This document shows positions 12,055 through 22,918 of a stretch of 64,000 nucleotides of DNA, piece by piece. Source of the stretch: Haemaphysalis longicornis (Eukaryota > Arthropoda > Arachnida > Ixodida > Ixodidae); NCBI GenBank assembly GCA_013339765.2, contig JABSTR010000962.1, forward strand, positions 1,230,001-1,294,000, in the 5' to 3' direction. The notes under the pieces were generated by a model, which had not been told where the DNA came from, made no database searches, and saw only the letters and a program-made list of their open reading frames with translations. Position 1 is the first letter of the stretch, and the number at the start of each line of letters is the position of its first letter. A program made the position numbers and the translations under genes.

Positions 12055-12390
12055 TACTTAGCGCCTGTCTTGCGTTTTTCTTTCTGTCCTTGTCGTCTGA
12101 GCTGTGGAATCATGACGACGACAGTTGAGTGCTGTTGCGGCCGTTTTCTCGATTTCCCTGGGAAGGCCGATATGAGTGCCCTTGTATTAAAACACGAAGG
12201 TTCAGGGCCTTTTATTCTTACAATTTTCGCATGCAGGAAAGTCTGGCACATCCTGCACCCCAGACGGACAGAAGGGTTTGCGTGTTGAGTCCACACAGAA
12301 AAGCTACACTTTTAAAATGTTTTGAGCGGGTTTCCAAGTTATCCGATGTAAAAGGGTTGAGATTTGGGCGAGTTGGTAATAATGCCTCTA

Positions 12391-12475
12391 AAAAAAAACT
12401 GCGCGGAAATTAACGGGGTTTTCTGTGCTGTCTTCGTGTGTTTTTGTGCCCGTTAATTTGCGCGCAGTTTTTTTT
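12391..12475. repeat. Inverted repeat hairpin
   Basis: AAAAACTGCGCGGAAATTAA CGGG at 12391-12417 pairs with CCCGTTAATTTGCGCGCAG plus T run at 12449-12475, two mismatches, 31-bp loop. Confidence 0.8.
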
Positions 12476-12479
12476 TTTT

Positions 12480-13142
12480 TGATTATCCGATATGCCTGGA
12501 GTGGTAATATTGCTGCGTAAGAATGTATGTCTGCAGCAACAATAAGTGTCGAATTGGTCACGCTGGAACATGTAAGTGTTATAGTAGATTAAATGTAGAT
12601 TGATAGCTCCCAATTTTGTGAGGAATAATCGAAAAGAAAAATAACGAGACATTCCAGGTGAATGTGGATTACCAGCGAAGCTTGTCTTGGTACGTGACAC
12701 GCAGGTGGCGCCAAATTTACCGGAAAGGTGTAAACAAATTTAATTTCTGTTGAAAGTTGACGATGGGCATCCTCAAGGAAGACATATACATTTATCCACG
12801 CACTTTTATTTTGACTCTAGCGAACGAGCAGACGGTGCATCATATTAACTAGTCTACTGATGGTGCGGATCGAGTGCTGAGACGCATAAGCTTGAGGTCA
12901 AGAACGGCGAGTGACATTGGTGGTGACCGTGTACTGACAATGCCTACACCGGGACATTTTTTTTTTTTCGAACGCCCCACGGTAAAGAACGCCTCACTCT
13001 TCAGATACGTAACTTTTTGTTTGCATACATGCAAAATACAAAAAAACACTATATATTCAAATGAGCTTCGCCTAAAAAATGTATTTGTCATGAGGCGGCT
13101 CGCTGTCGTTGTTTCGGAAGCCGGTTCCGAAAAGAGAGGGTG
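12480..13142. other. No gene seen
   Basis: No recognised feature; T12 run near 12958-12968. Confidence 0.35.
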
Positions 13143-13345
13143 TGGGTAAAGCGGGGCTTAGGCGTTGCGCTGCTAAGCACAAGGACGCGGGTTCGATTCC
13201 CTGCTGCGGCGGCCGCTTTTCTGGTGGAGGAGAACAGCAAGAACGACCGTGTGTCCGGAATTTCGGCGCACTTTAAAGATCCCCAGGTGTTCAAAATTAA
13301 TCCGGAGGAATCCACTGTGGTGCGCCTCATAAAACGTGAAGCGGG
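13143..13345 (+). mobile_element. tRNA-derived SINE, 3'-truncated
   Basis: Contains GGTTCGATTCCCTGCTGCGG, the CTTTTCTGGTGGAGGAGAAC body and CTTTAAAGATCCCCAGGTG, then loses similarity before the usual GGCGCGTTAAACC end. Box A is diverged. Confidence 0.8.
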
Positions 13346-14662
13346 GATTTCCCCCTTTTGACCTAACGCTATTGCTCGTGACCCCCGCACTTCTTTATGT
13401 GTATCCAACATGAATGTTTACCAATTCACTCCAATTCGCGGATTGTATTCGGCCTTGTAACTGGAGTACACATATTCGGGGTGATTTAAATTCAGAATTT
13501 TTCTACAATACGTTTCGGAGTTCATATACAGTGAGCACTCATGTTAGCGCAGTGTCCTTGTTATTCTTATATCGCCTCAAAGGCGTTCTGCTGTGGTAAA
13601 TGGTGTGTTGGCAACGGGAATTCTTATTTCTAGAAAAACAAGAAAAACGGAAAAGAAAACAGTATATGTGAATACTTTTAAAACGACTAATTCTCGCGAT
13701 TACCACGGGCTTGGAGGGCGACCGACAACATAAATTAATGAAGCCACCTAAGGTTAGGAGTCTTCATGCAATCGACATCGTTTGCAGGAAATGCAGTAAA
13801 ATTTAATATTCATCAGACGCGATATCCGTGCAGTGAATTGCAGTTTTTGTTCTGCCATGAGGTGAGATCCTCATTTATGTGTAGGTTTGTTTTATGCGTT
13901 TCTTATGTTTAGCGTTCATTTTTATATACCCCGTTCACGCATTACTTGTTACACATGATAAAACTTGTACTTGTGTCTTTTTTAGCTTACCTTACTCAAT
14001 GCCTTATCGAGGAAACTGAGAGATAGTTATAAATAAATAAATAAATATATGTAGAATATTACTCATATGGAAGCTAAGCCCTTAGTTGAAACACTAGTTA
14101 CAAATCTTTATATCTAGTGGTGTGTCCGTGAGTTCGCATCGTGCGGAAAGGTAATAATGAGCAGTGACAGAGGAATTCTAAAACTAATTATTGATACGTC
14201 ACGATGTCATAAAATGAATCAATTCCAGAACTTCATTGAAGTAGCTAAGGTGACGCACCGGGAACATCGCTCGCAGGTACTGTTTTGAACGCGTTTTGAA
14301 ATTTCATGCTTTCTGCTCACGTAATTAGATGCGTCCCTGCAATTTGAATTTTCTCAAAAGCCATTCAAGAATACCAAACTTCGGAAGAAAGAAACGGCGG
14401 CTGCTGCCGTAGCATTTTTTTACTCGAAAATATCGTTCCGCAGTTGTAGCTGTCCGAAATAAGTAATTATTATCAAATGCTTTTTTTTTTTTTCTGGTGG
14501 TATGAAATGTGCGATAAACAGGAAAATAGCGTCGTAGATAGACATAAGCCGTATATCTAGTAGTTGTCGTGAATTACTTCGCAGCGGACAACATTTCCAA
14601 GCTCCGCCAAAATCCTAACGCAGAGGGCATCCGATTTAAGAGTAGAGGGCAGCGCAATGAAC
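13346..14662. other. No gene seen
   Basis: AT-rich, with (AATA)4 near 14032. No repeat partner or exon recognised. Confidence 0.35.
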
Positions 14663-14725
14663 GGGACGAAGCGAAGACGAGACAAGCACAAAGCGCTTGT
14701 GTGTGTCTCGTCTTCGCTTCGTCCC
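14663..14725. repeat. Perfect 22-bp hairpin
   Basis: GGGACGAAGCGAAGACGAGA CA pairs exactly with TGTCTCGTCTTCGCTTCGTC CC around a 19-bp loop that is itself partly self-complementary (AAGCGCTT). Confidence 0.88.
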
Positions 14726-15413
14726 AACTTTTGCACCAACCGGCTCAAGCTTCAACTATTCTGAGGCATCCTCTTGCCATCCCACAATAGTCGCGGGGGA
14801 ACTCTATTGAAGTGACTCCCCGCTCACAGACGAACAATTAACTTGAGGAGAAGGAGTTGACCGCGCCGTCGCACTTGACAGTCAAACCGGTCGAACGCCG
14901 CGACCGCCCCGAGAAGAATGAGGGAAAATAGCCCGTGTAGGCAAAATTCCATTCTGCTACGGCACGTGGTGGCAGCTTTGAGAACTAGGGGCGCTTGGGC
15001 AGGAATCCTGGACTCGTTCCATGGAATATAGTGTACAGAAAGAAGAAGAAAGTACGCAGACACAGAGCCGAATTGGGCTTAGCAGACACGGATAGTAAAT
15101 GTAAAAATACGGGGACTTGCGGCAAGGTTGCACGTAACATGCGCGCACAGAATCACTCGAATCGGGCAGGACAGACGCACTGCATGCTATTTCTTCAATT
15201 GGAAGTAAACTAGATGCAAAGCTGACACATTGCATATTTAAAGCGGTCGTCTTTCTTGCTTGTAGTTTGCCGCGTGTTAGATTTTTTTTTGTTCCTGTAA
15301 AACGAGTGTTTAAAAAAACAAAAAAAAAATGAAGGAAGGTCATACTAACGCGTAAGACTTGAAGGTAGCGAAGCTGTGCGCAACCTTCACGACCATCGCG
15401 ACGGTTTAAGTCC

Positions 15414-15665
15414 ATGATTGCAGCCGACTTGCTTCTCGTGCGGGACCCTCGACACGCACTATCATTTTTTGTGCGAGTTCCCAGCAAACCCCTTTCCCCC
15501 CTTCCCTCCCCCCTCCCTCTGGGAGCAGGCGCTGCGCAGCCCGGAGGCATCGAGTCAAGACTTGGTGACCACCCGAGCCCTGGCGGTTGCGGCGGCCCTC
15601 TGGACCGGCCCCACCCCCCTCACCTTATCCCTGAGTATCAATAAAGTTGTTTAACTCTCTCTCTT
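15414..15665 (+). mobile_element. LINE 3' end (jockey/CR1-like)
   Basis: Frames read FLCEFPANP and then LWEQALRSPEASSQDLVTTR ALAVAAAL, the C-terminal tail typical of tick LINE polymerases, with a stop, then AATAAAGTTGTTTAACTCTCT. 5'-truncated; no reverse transcriptase core remains. Confidence 0.7.
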
Positions 15666-15839
15666 CTTTGCTGCCGCAACGACATTTACTCCATCATTGT
15701 TGCTATAAGTGTGAGCTTCTTCAATTTTTTTGCAAGTGATAATCATTGGACATCACCTTCGAGGGGCGTACGTTATGACGTGTCCGTCTCGTTCTGGGCA
15801 AGTGTTGCCACGATTACGGCTAACGCTGGAGTTTTTCCT

Positions 15840-15866
15840 TTTTTTTTTTGGGGGGGGGGGGGGGGG
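15840..15866. repeat. T/G homopolymer junction
   Basis: T10-12 followed directly by about G17; makes spurious open frames on both strands. Confidence 0.9.
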
Positions 15867-16049
15867 TGTGAAGGGGCAACCTTTGCCAGTCTCCCTAAGT
15901 AGGCATGCTTGGCTTGATGAACGTGCGCCCGAGCGCTCGGTTTTCTTGGTTCTGTTAACTGCCGAGCGGCCTGTGCGCGCGCTCGGCGATTTTTTGGTAT
16001 TTTTACCTGGGGACACGAAAAATTACGATTCGCTAAACAGCTTCGCCGT

Positions 16050-16230
16050 AAAAAAAAAAATTGGCCGCGTATCTGCTTCTTCCGTTGCAAATGTCGTCAA
16101 AAGACGATAGTCTTTATCGACTTTTGCCAAGTAAATGTCTCCCTTCGCTTTCCCGCCCACCTCTCATGTTGTTCCTCTTGCGTCGCGCTCCTCCCAAGGT
16201 AAAGACGCCAGAAGGTTTGCTTAAATAATT
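16050..16230 (+). repeat. Dispersed repeat D, copy 2
   Basis: Continuous version of the pieces at 3290-3400 and 3800-3890: TTGGCCGCGTATCTGCT ... CGCTTTCCCGCCCACCTCTC ... CGCGCTCCTCCCAAGGTAAA. Shows the 3290 copy was split. Confidence 0.7.
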
Positions 16231-16659
16231 TTAAACTGTGAATCCTCTATGCGTGCTCTGACGCGTGGCAAAGTGTTACGCATACACACAGAGTAGCACG
16301 CACCCTCACTGGGGCGTTGGAGAAAATTTGATAAGCAGATATGTACGCTTCTTTCACACTACATTTCATTGTTGGCTCAGATAAACCTTCTGCCAATTTT
16401 TCAATGCTGATAGCTTGAAGGTAGGTTTGCCCAATTGTCTCGAAAACGCGCCATTCTTTCAACCTTTATTATCTCACTGCCATCCTATCTTTACTAACAA
16501 CTAGGTTACATACGCCTAGTCGATCCTTTCAGCGTTACCACAGAGTTAATGATTATGTTCTGCACAAAATGCCAATGGCAGAGAATTGCTAAGGACATGC
16601 TAGGGCAAGTGATCTCAGCCCACAGGATCTCACTCGTGATGCTTAAACTCCGAATACCA

Positions 16660-16800
16660 ATGTTTTTGCGGGCGAAGCACCTTAGGACCTCGCTTTGTCC
16701 GAGGCCCTTGGCATCCGTGTACACAGTATTGCGCATGTGCGAGGAGCATTGGATTGGATTGTACTGGATTGGATTAAATTGAATTGTATCGGATTGCATG
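16660..16800 (+). repeat. Dispersed repeat E with GGATT-type tail
   Basis: GCGAAGCACCTTAGGACCTC GCTTTGTC ... GCGCATGTGCGAGGAGCATTGGATT followed by a degenerate (ATTGG)n tail. The inverse is at 40330-40495. Confidence 0.72.
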
Positions 16801-17154
16801 TGCAACTTTCCCGCTCACGGCAGTCCTTTCAACAGTGATTACTCCGTAGTTCTTCAGCGAAATGTAAAGTTATTTTGCGCAGCTAACATTGGGGGAGAAA
16901 ACTTGCTTTGTGCGCAGTTTCAAGTCTCGCACATTGCGCGACTAGGTTCCTGAGCCATGGAAACTGTCCAATAGAAATGCATGGGGAGTAAGATTTGACA
17001 TAGAATTACCCACAAAATATTCAGAATCCTGGAATGTTCTTTTAGTATTTTGATGTTCACGTTGACTCCTTGCTTTATGCCAAATATCACTTTCGTGAAG
17101 TGGTTTTGCTAGGTTCCTCAGAGGTCGGAATGTTGAGCGAGAAAGCTGGGTATG

Positions 17155-17290
17155 GAATTGGATTGGAATTGTATATACTGCACATACTCGTTGTTACTCA
17201 TTTACATGCGCGAGTGGGCAATGCCACGTGTGATTTACGGTAAGAACGATCCCAGTGCTCCGCCCACTCGTCATGATTCACTTCGTGGAG
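17155..17290 (+). repeat. Dispersed repeat F
   Basis: GGATTGGAATTGTATATACT, ATTTACATGCGCGAGTGGGC, and CGCCCACTCGTCATGATTCA match 40190-40330 in inverse. Confidence 0.7.
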
Positions 17291-19309
17291 ATGCGTGAAT
17301 TTTTTTGTTTCATTGTTTTATATCCCCGCAACAACGCTGCGTCTACGGCTGTGCGCACCTGTGATGGTTGTAAGCGACGCACCTGCTTGCTCAATGAACT
17401 CGGGGGAAGACAGAAATGCAGTTGGTCGGGTTGTTCGTCCGGGCTAATTGCGGCACTCTTATTTTCGCACCTGTATCGAGTCAAAAAACAAAACAAAAAC
17501 AAGCGATCCCGCCGAGAGTTGCCAAGCGGATGTGAAGCATATACATATGTCGCTTTGAGATATTTGCAGTAAGTGATTTCATATTGTGCGTTCATGCCCA
17601 CGATGAGAACATTCATAGGCTTAAAATGTCAAATACTACATAGAGGTGTGGTCTGACGGTGCACTGAAATCACGTATTGCGACTGAAACCATTCTCCCTT
17701 GCCATTTCTATCAACGATATATCAACAAGAATCACTCACCTCGTTCATATGTTCCGTAAGGGCCTTTGATCAACGCTAGACACACGTGCTTTTCGCCTGA
17801 GAACTTCAAGACTGACTCTTCGTATCTCAACCGTGAGCCGGCGTTTCAGAGTGACCCCCCCCCCCCCCCCCAGTGCGTCAACTGGTCAACACATTGCAAC
17901 CTTTGTTAGACCGCGTGAAAAATCGTACAATAAAAGTTCGTAAACCAGTGGTGAAGTTTCCCATCCTAAATGCAACGTCGAAATACAGTTCACAGTCTGC
18001 ACACGGCGAGTTCCGTGATGTCTCAAGCTGACCCAAACTGATTGCACTGAAAGATGCTCCCGTCCTGTTCCTCTGTTTCCGCTAACAGACTACAGCTTAG
18101 GCATTTTCTGTGCCAAGATATGCCTTTCATCGTCATCGCAGTGGCTAAGCGTCATGGTTTCTTCAATATATATTATACACCACGTGGCTGCCACTATACA
18201 TGGCATCCACTGAAAAGTTTAGCTGTCAATTTCTTCGCTTGACAACACTGGAAACGGTCACGGACATGGGGTGGCTTGTGCCACTGCGCCCGCACGCCGC
18301 AAAGAAAAGAAAGAAAAAAGAAAAAAAAAGAGAAAAAAAAAAAAACACCGGCGTGCGTCGTCTGCTGCGTTTCAACCCGATTCTCAATGGTGGTGTCACA
18401 GATAGGTTATTAATCGCACTGGCATTGGAGTTGAGGCATTACTTTGCGTTGGGTGGGGTAGAGTTTGGAACATCCAACACACCTCACGTGCTTAGCACGG
18501 CCGTGCTAACCGTGCTAAGCCCGACGTAACCAGTGACAGCGCACTCGCATGGTTGCCTGCAAGAGTGCCTCGCCAGTGAATACAGCCTATAGCCTCAGTT
18601 AAATGATTCGCTGAACACGTTTGACCCGGTTCGATCTGAATTATGGACTTTAGTTCTGCGGAGTTATTTGCAACTCCGAGTTAGCGACAGTCTGGCGGCA
18701 ACAATCTGCAAAACAGCCAAGACGTCCGGAGTACGGAGGTTCGCGGCGCAACTTAGCGCAACTTTTCTTTGCTCCCCGAGTGAGACTTTAAGCAAAAGCT
18801 TTCTTAGTGGGACTCATGGCGTCCTGTCAATAAACCAATACATTTACTCATAGACAGGTTGGTCGACCGAAAAGTTCTGATAAGATCTCCGGACACACGG
18901 CGCGTGCGTGAAACCGGTCTTACATTGTGTCAAAACGGTTACTTGAAAATCGCGAACAACGAGCGGTTCTAGATGAAACTATACACGCATCGATCATGAA
19001 CAAGGAGTACAATGACAAATTTATCTCATAAACCACGTATCTGTATACATTAAGGTCGTTCGTATAGATGCATTTACTTAGTGCGCAAGGAATCGTCGCA
19101 TGGGTTTGTTCTCCGTTTGCGATTTGGGTCTTTGAAGGTCTGGAGATCGACTGGGCGCACTTAGAGCTAAGGTTTTTGACGCACTTTTAGCGAAGGTTTT
19201 TTTGACGCGCTTTCGACGCAGTTTTGATGTGAGAAAGCTTTCGTTCTCTCAGCTTTCTTTGGGAAAGAATGGTGAAGTTTTTCGTTGCAGCGCCTAATCT
19301 CTGCTCCTT
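17291..19309. other. No gene seen
   Basis: Contains C18 at 17855-17872 and an A/G-rich run at 18300-18345. A GTAAGT at 17570 follows no convincing exon. Short inverse CACGGCCGTGCTAACCGTG near 18500. Confidence 0.35.
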
Positions 19310-19740
19310 TTTTTAACACGAAAGTGTTTTATTCCCGGACACAGAAAGATTTCGCTGACGTCTTATCCGTCTCGGAAGTGACGCCAGTACAAGGAAGCAA
19401 GCGGCCTGTAAAGGGTGCACCCCTGCACACAGGTTCTTCTTGCGGAACAGCAACCTTTAGTGCTAAAGAAGACGTTATACTTAGGGTTGTTCGTTTTCGG
19501 GTTTTATATTTTAACACGAGAGTGTTTTATGTCGCGGTACCGCAAAATTTCACTGACGCCATATCCCTCACGGAAGTGACGCCAGTACACCTTTGCCGAA
19601 GCGACCCGCCAGCAGGATGACACTTGCCAGGCACACCCACAAGACAGCTGCCGACCCCCAAATCATGCTCAGCTGCAGATTTCGCTGCACATGTCACTTT
19701 CATTTTCTACTGGTTCCTATGGCAGAAAAATCAACAACTT
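19310..19740 (+). repeat. Repeat G, copy 1 (internal 196-bp duplication)
   Basis: Two units starting TTTTAACACGARAGTGTTTTAT at 19313 and 19509, each followed by TTTCRCTGACG...GGAAGTGACGCCAGTAC, then a tail with CGAAGCGACCCGCCAGCAGG, ACACCCACAAGACAGC and CTGCAGATTTCGCTGCACA. Also at 44720-45165 and 53298-53740. Confidence 0.8.
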
Positions 19741-22239
19741 TTTAGCAAAGTTTTTTTTTTCGTCGCGTAATGTACTGGCTAATCCAAAGTTGGTGTCCCA
19801 CTTCATGTAACATTATTACTAATTCATTTTACGTTCCGGTGCCTTGCACTTGTCTAGCTTGCATTGTCCCACAGGTGCAAGACGGAAAATTCAAGTTTCA
19901 AGGGGCATTCCTGCTCCATTTTCTGGGAAATTTCACTCATTCGTGAGGGAGTAGCCGGGGCCCGAAAAGTGCAGGTGTTTTAGTGAGTTGTGCGTCTGCA
20001 ACCTAGCTGGTTCTCCAGATACGAAACTAGTCCCACCGCATCTTTCCGTCCCGGTCGTAGTACCCTCCGTTACTGGGAAGCAGCTGGCGCGCCTCTTGCA
20101 ATCTTAATGATCAATATTTTGCTCATTACCCTGCCATAAGTGAAGCCTAAATTTGTTTCACACGCAGTCTTTTTCTGTACGGTGCAGTTTTGTTTGTTTT
20201 AGCCAACGTCCTGCTGTACCAACTACCATCGTTCATAGTTCTGTAAACACTGATATCTGCACCGCACGGAGTCAGGAAAATGCGGCAGCGCTGGAATTAG
20301 TCGACTGCAGTGGACGTAAAAAAATTTGCTCCAATCCACGCTGTGAAGGTGGTTGGAAAGCAAAGCTTTAAACGACATCCACATCAATTGCCCATGCGAC
20401 GTCACTTGAATTCACACGCGTGGCTCGACAAAGAGTGAAATCAGATATTCTGCCAGCCGTTACCTGGAATGCGCAGGGGGCGGCGTCCCGAACGCAGCAG
20501 CAGCGTCGGCCACGGCCGGGCTAGAGCGGCGGACGCCACCGCTTGTAGCCCGGCCGTGAGTCGGAAGTGAGAGAAAACGGAGAGGAGCGTCTTTCGAAGG
20601 GTAAGACAGCGGAACCTAGCCATCCTGATGTGCTAGCTTGGGGCTACACCACCGCGCGACACAAGCGCAGACACCGAAACCATCCGGCATGTGAGCTTAG
20701 CTGATTCCCATTTATACGCAATTAAACTAGTTAGTTTAGTAAGTTGGAGATTTGCGAGAAAGCTGAGAGAACTTTTATAATCCCCATTTATCAGAACCAG
20801 TTGCTCCTTTCGCCTTTTGTAATACCTCTTGAAACACAACGGAATTGGTATTCACCAACTTAGAAAACGGAGTCCCATTCGTGGGTAGTAGTGCGCAAAA
20901 GGTAGTGTTTCTCTAGCGGCCAGATGTCTGTATGTGGTTTCTGCATTTTGTTTTCCCGCCCTGAAAACCGATCCTTAACGTATCTTTGCCGTACGACCAC
21001 TTAATTCCGTCGGGGCCGGGTTACCCAGGACATGCTGTCGAAACAAGTTAATCCAGCCGTGCGAAGGAAGCACGCAATTCACGCGAAGCTGTTCCAAAAC
21101 AGGCCCAAAACAACCGCCACTGAAGCAGGTGACATAGCCGACGGAATGCGTTACCCCGTGGCGCCCGCCGTGCTGAGCAGGCTCCGGCGCGCGGGGAACG
21201 CTGGGTACGCCGGGGAAGAGCGCGCCATCTGCAGTGTGCTTCGTAAGTGAAACCACCCCCCCCCCCCCCCCCCCCCCTTCCCCCTGCCGCCGCCGCCTCC
21301 GCCGCGTTGGGAGTTTCTTGTCCCGCACGCCACGAAAGAATCGTTGGCTGGTAGAGCTAGAAAGTTTTGCTTTAGAAGAGTGCACATCTAAGAGTATACG
21401 CAAGCGTCAAAACAGGAACAACAAACAAGCGTAATGTGACACGAAAATGCCAGCGTGGTTTACGATAGCAGACGAAACCGATGATTGCGGTTGTTAGGGT
21501 TGTTGTTGTTTGCGCTGTCCAGTTAAAATTGTTTCTCTGCAACTTCTCCACTCCTGTCATGTCATGTTTTCGCACGGAGTAACATGTAAACGTAGTCACA
21601 TAATTATTTAACCCATGATTCATACGCAAACTTCGAATACAACTATGCATTTCTGTGTCCAAGTAGACTGGTGCTAAATGCCAAAAATGTATAGCTCAAC
21701 TACGTCATAACCGGTTGCCGCGTGACCTCGCTCTACGTGTGAAGGTCAAATGAAGTTATACGAGTCATATATATGGCTGGCGAGCCCGGACAGACGTCGC
21801 GACGAACACGAAAAGCACAACGTGCAAGCCTGTAAATGCACAGCTGTGCATAGCTTTGCGCACCTGTAGTTGTGCGGAGGTCGTAGAGCCTCTTTGTTAT
21901 ACCATGCCTGATTATCTATGGTATGCGAGGCATTCATACTTTTGTCATTGTTCAGGTGCGGCCGCTGCATGATACGTGTCACATACCTGGACTAAGAATT
22001 GGCGTACTGCACAAATCTCTCGGCATTACGGATGTTCGTTGTGAGGGACATAAGCACTGAGCCGCACGTAACACACAAAAAGGCGCACGTTGCAAGTTGC
22101 GTCAACTAACCGTGACTTTGTCACCAGGGAATCGCATGTATACACATACAGCTGCCCCTTGCCTCCGTCTGGGTAGACGTCGACGTGTCGCAAGTTATAG
22201 ACATGCCCAAACGGCCCTGCAGGACGACGCTATTCCATT
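19741..22239. other. No supported gene; hairpin and poly-C within
   Basis: A 13-bp perfect inverted repeat CACGGCCGGGCTA / TAGCCCGGCCGTG at 20511-20558 encloses a second AGCGG/CCGCT stem. C29-type run at 21256-21286. A GC-rich open frame at 21032-21250 ends near a GTAAGTG but resembles nothing I know. Confidence 0.4.
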
Positions 22240-22472
22240 TGATTGTAGGGTTTAACGCGCCGACGCAACGCAGGTGATGAGGCGCGCCGTAGTGGAGGGT
22301 TCCGGATTAATTTTGACCACCTGGGGTTCTCTAACTTGCGCCGAAATCTCGTACACACGAGAGTTTTTGCTTTTCGCCTGCATCAGAAAAGCGGCCGCAG
22401 CGGCCGGGAATCGAACCCGCGACCTCGTGCTCAGCAACACAACGCCTTAGCCACTGAGCCACCGCGGCGGGT
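22240..22472 (-). mobile_element. tRNA-derived SINE, full length
   Basis: Intact box A and box B on the minus strand and the CCTACAATCAAAT end at 22240. The target duplication is weak (CATTT on both sides). Confidence 0.88.
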
Positions 22473-22918
22473 AATGCATTTACGATCGACCGCCTTGCCG
22501 GCGTTCTCCGCTAGCGGCGGCGGGCTTTCCCACACTGCTCCGCGAGCGTGCGGCTAAACGGAGGAGAGGCAGGTGCTTCTAGTTTTGGAGAGTGCCAGTT
22601 GGCTCCTTGGCATTAGGCCAACTCCGCCCTCGTGCTTGTCTTTTTGTATCCTGATAATGCGGTCGGGCTCAAGCTGCCTGGTAAACACTTTGCAGATGAG
22701 AATTCCCAGCTGCGGGAAGTTATAGTCCTCGAGTCCCCTGTTTTCTGAGGAAATGACGCGCGAAGTGCTTTCAGGTCCAGCTTTCCGGCTCATCGCAGTT
22801 CATTCAGAAGTGATTACTGTGGAGTTATTGCTGTATCATGCTTTTGTTCAAAGGCAGGAAAAAGAACGGCCAGGGCAAGCCGGCACAGCGCCCATCTTCC
22901 GAAACTAACAGCTGGCTT

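Noticed and set aside
21032..21250. GC-rich plus-strand frame ending near a GTAAGTG
   Set aside because: No acceptor, partner exon or family could be found; GC-rich sequence is easily open.
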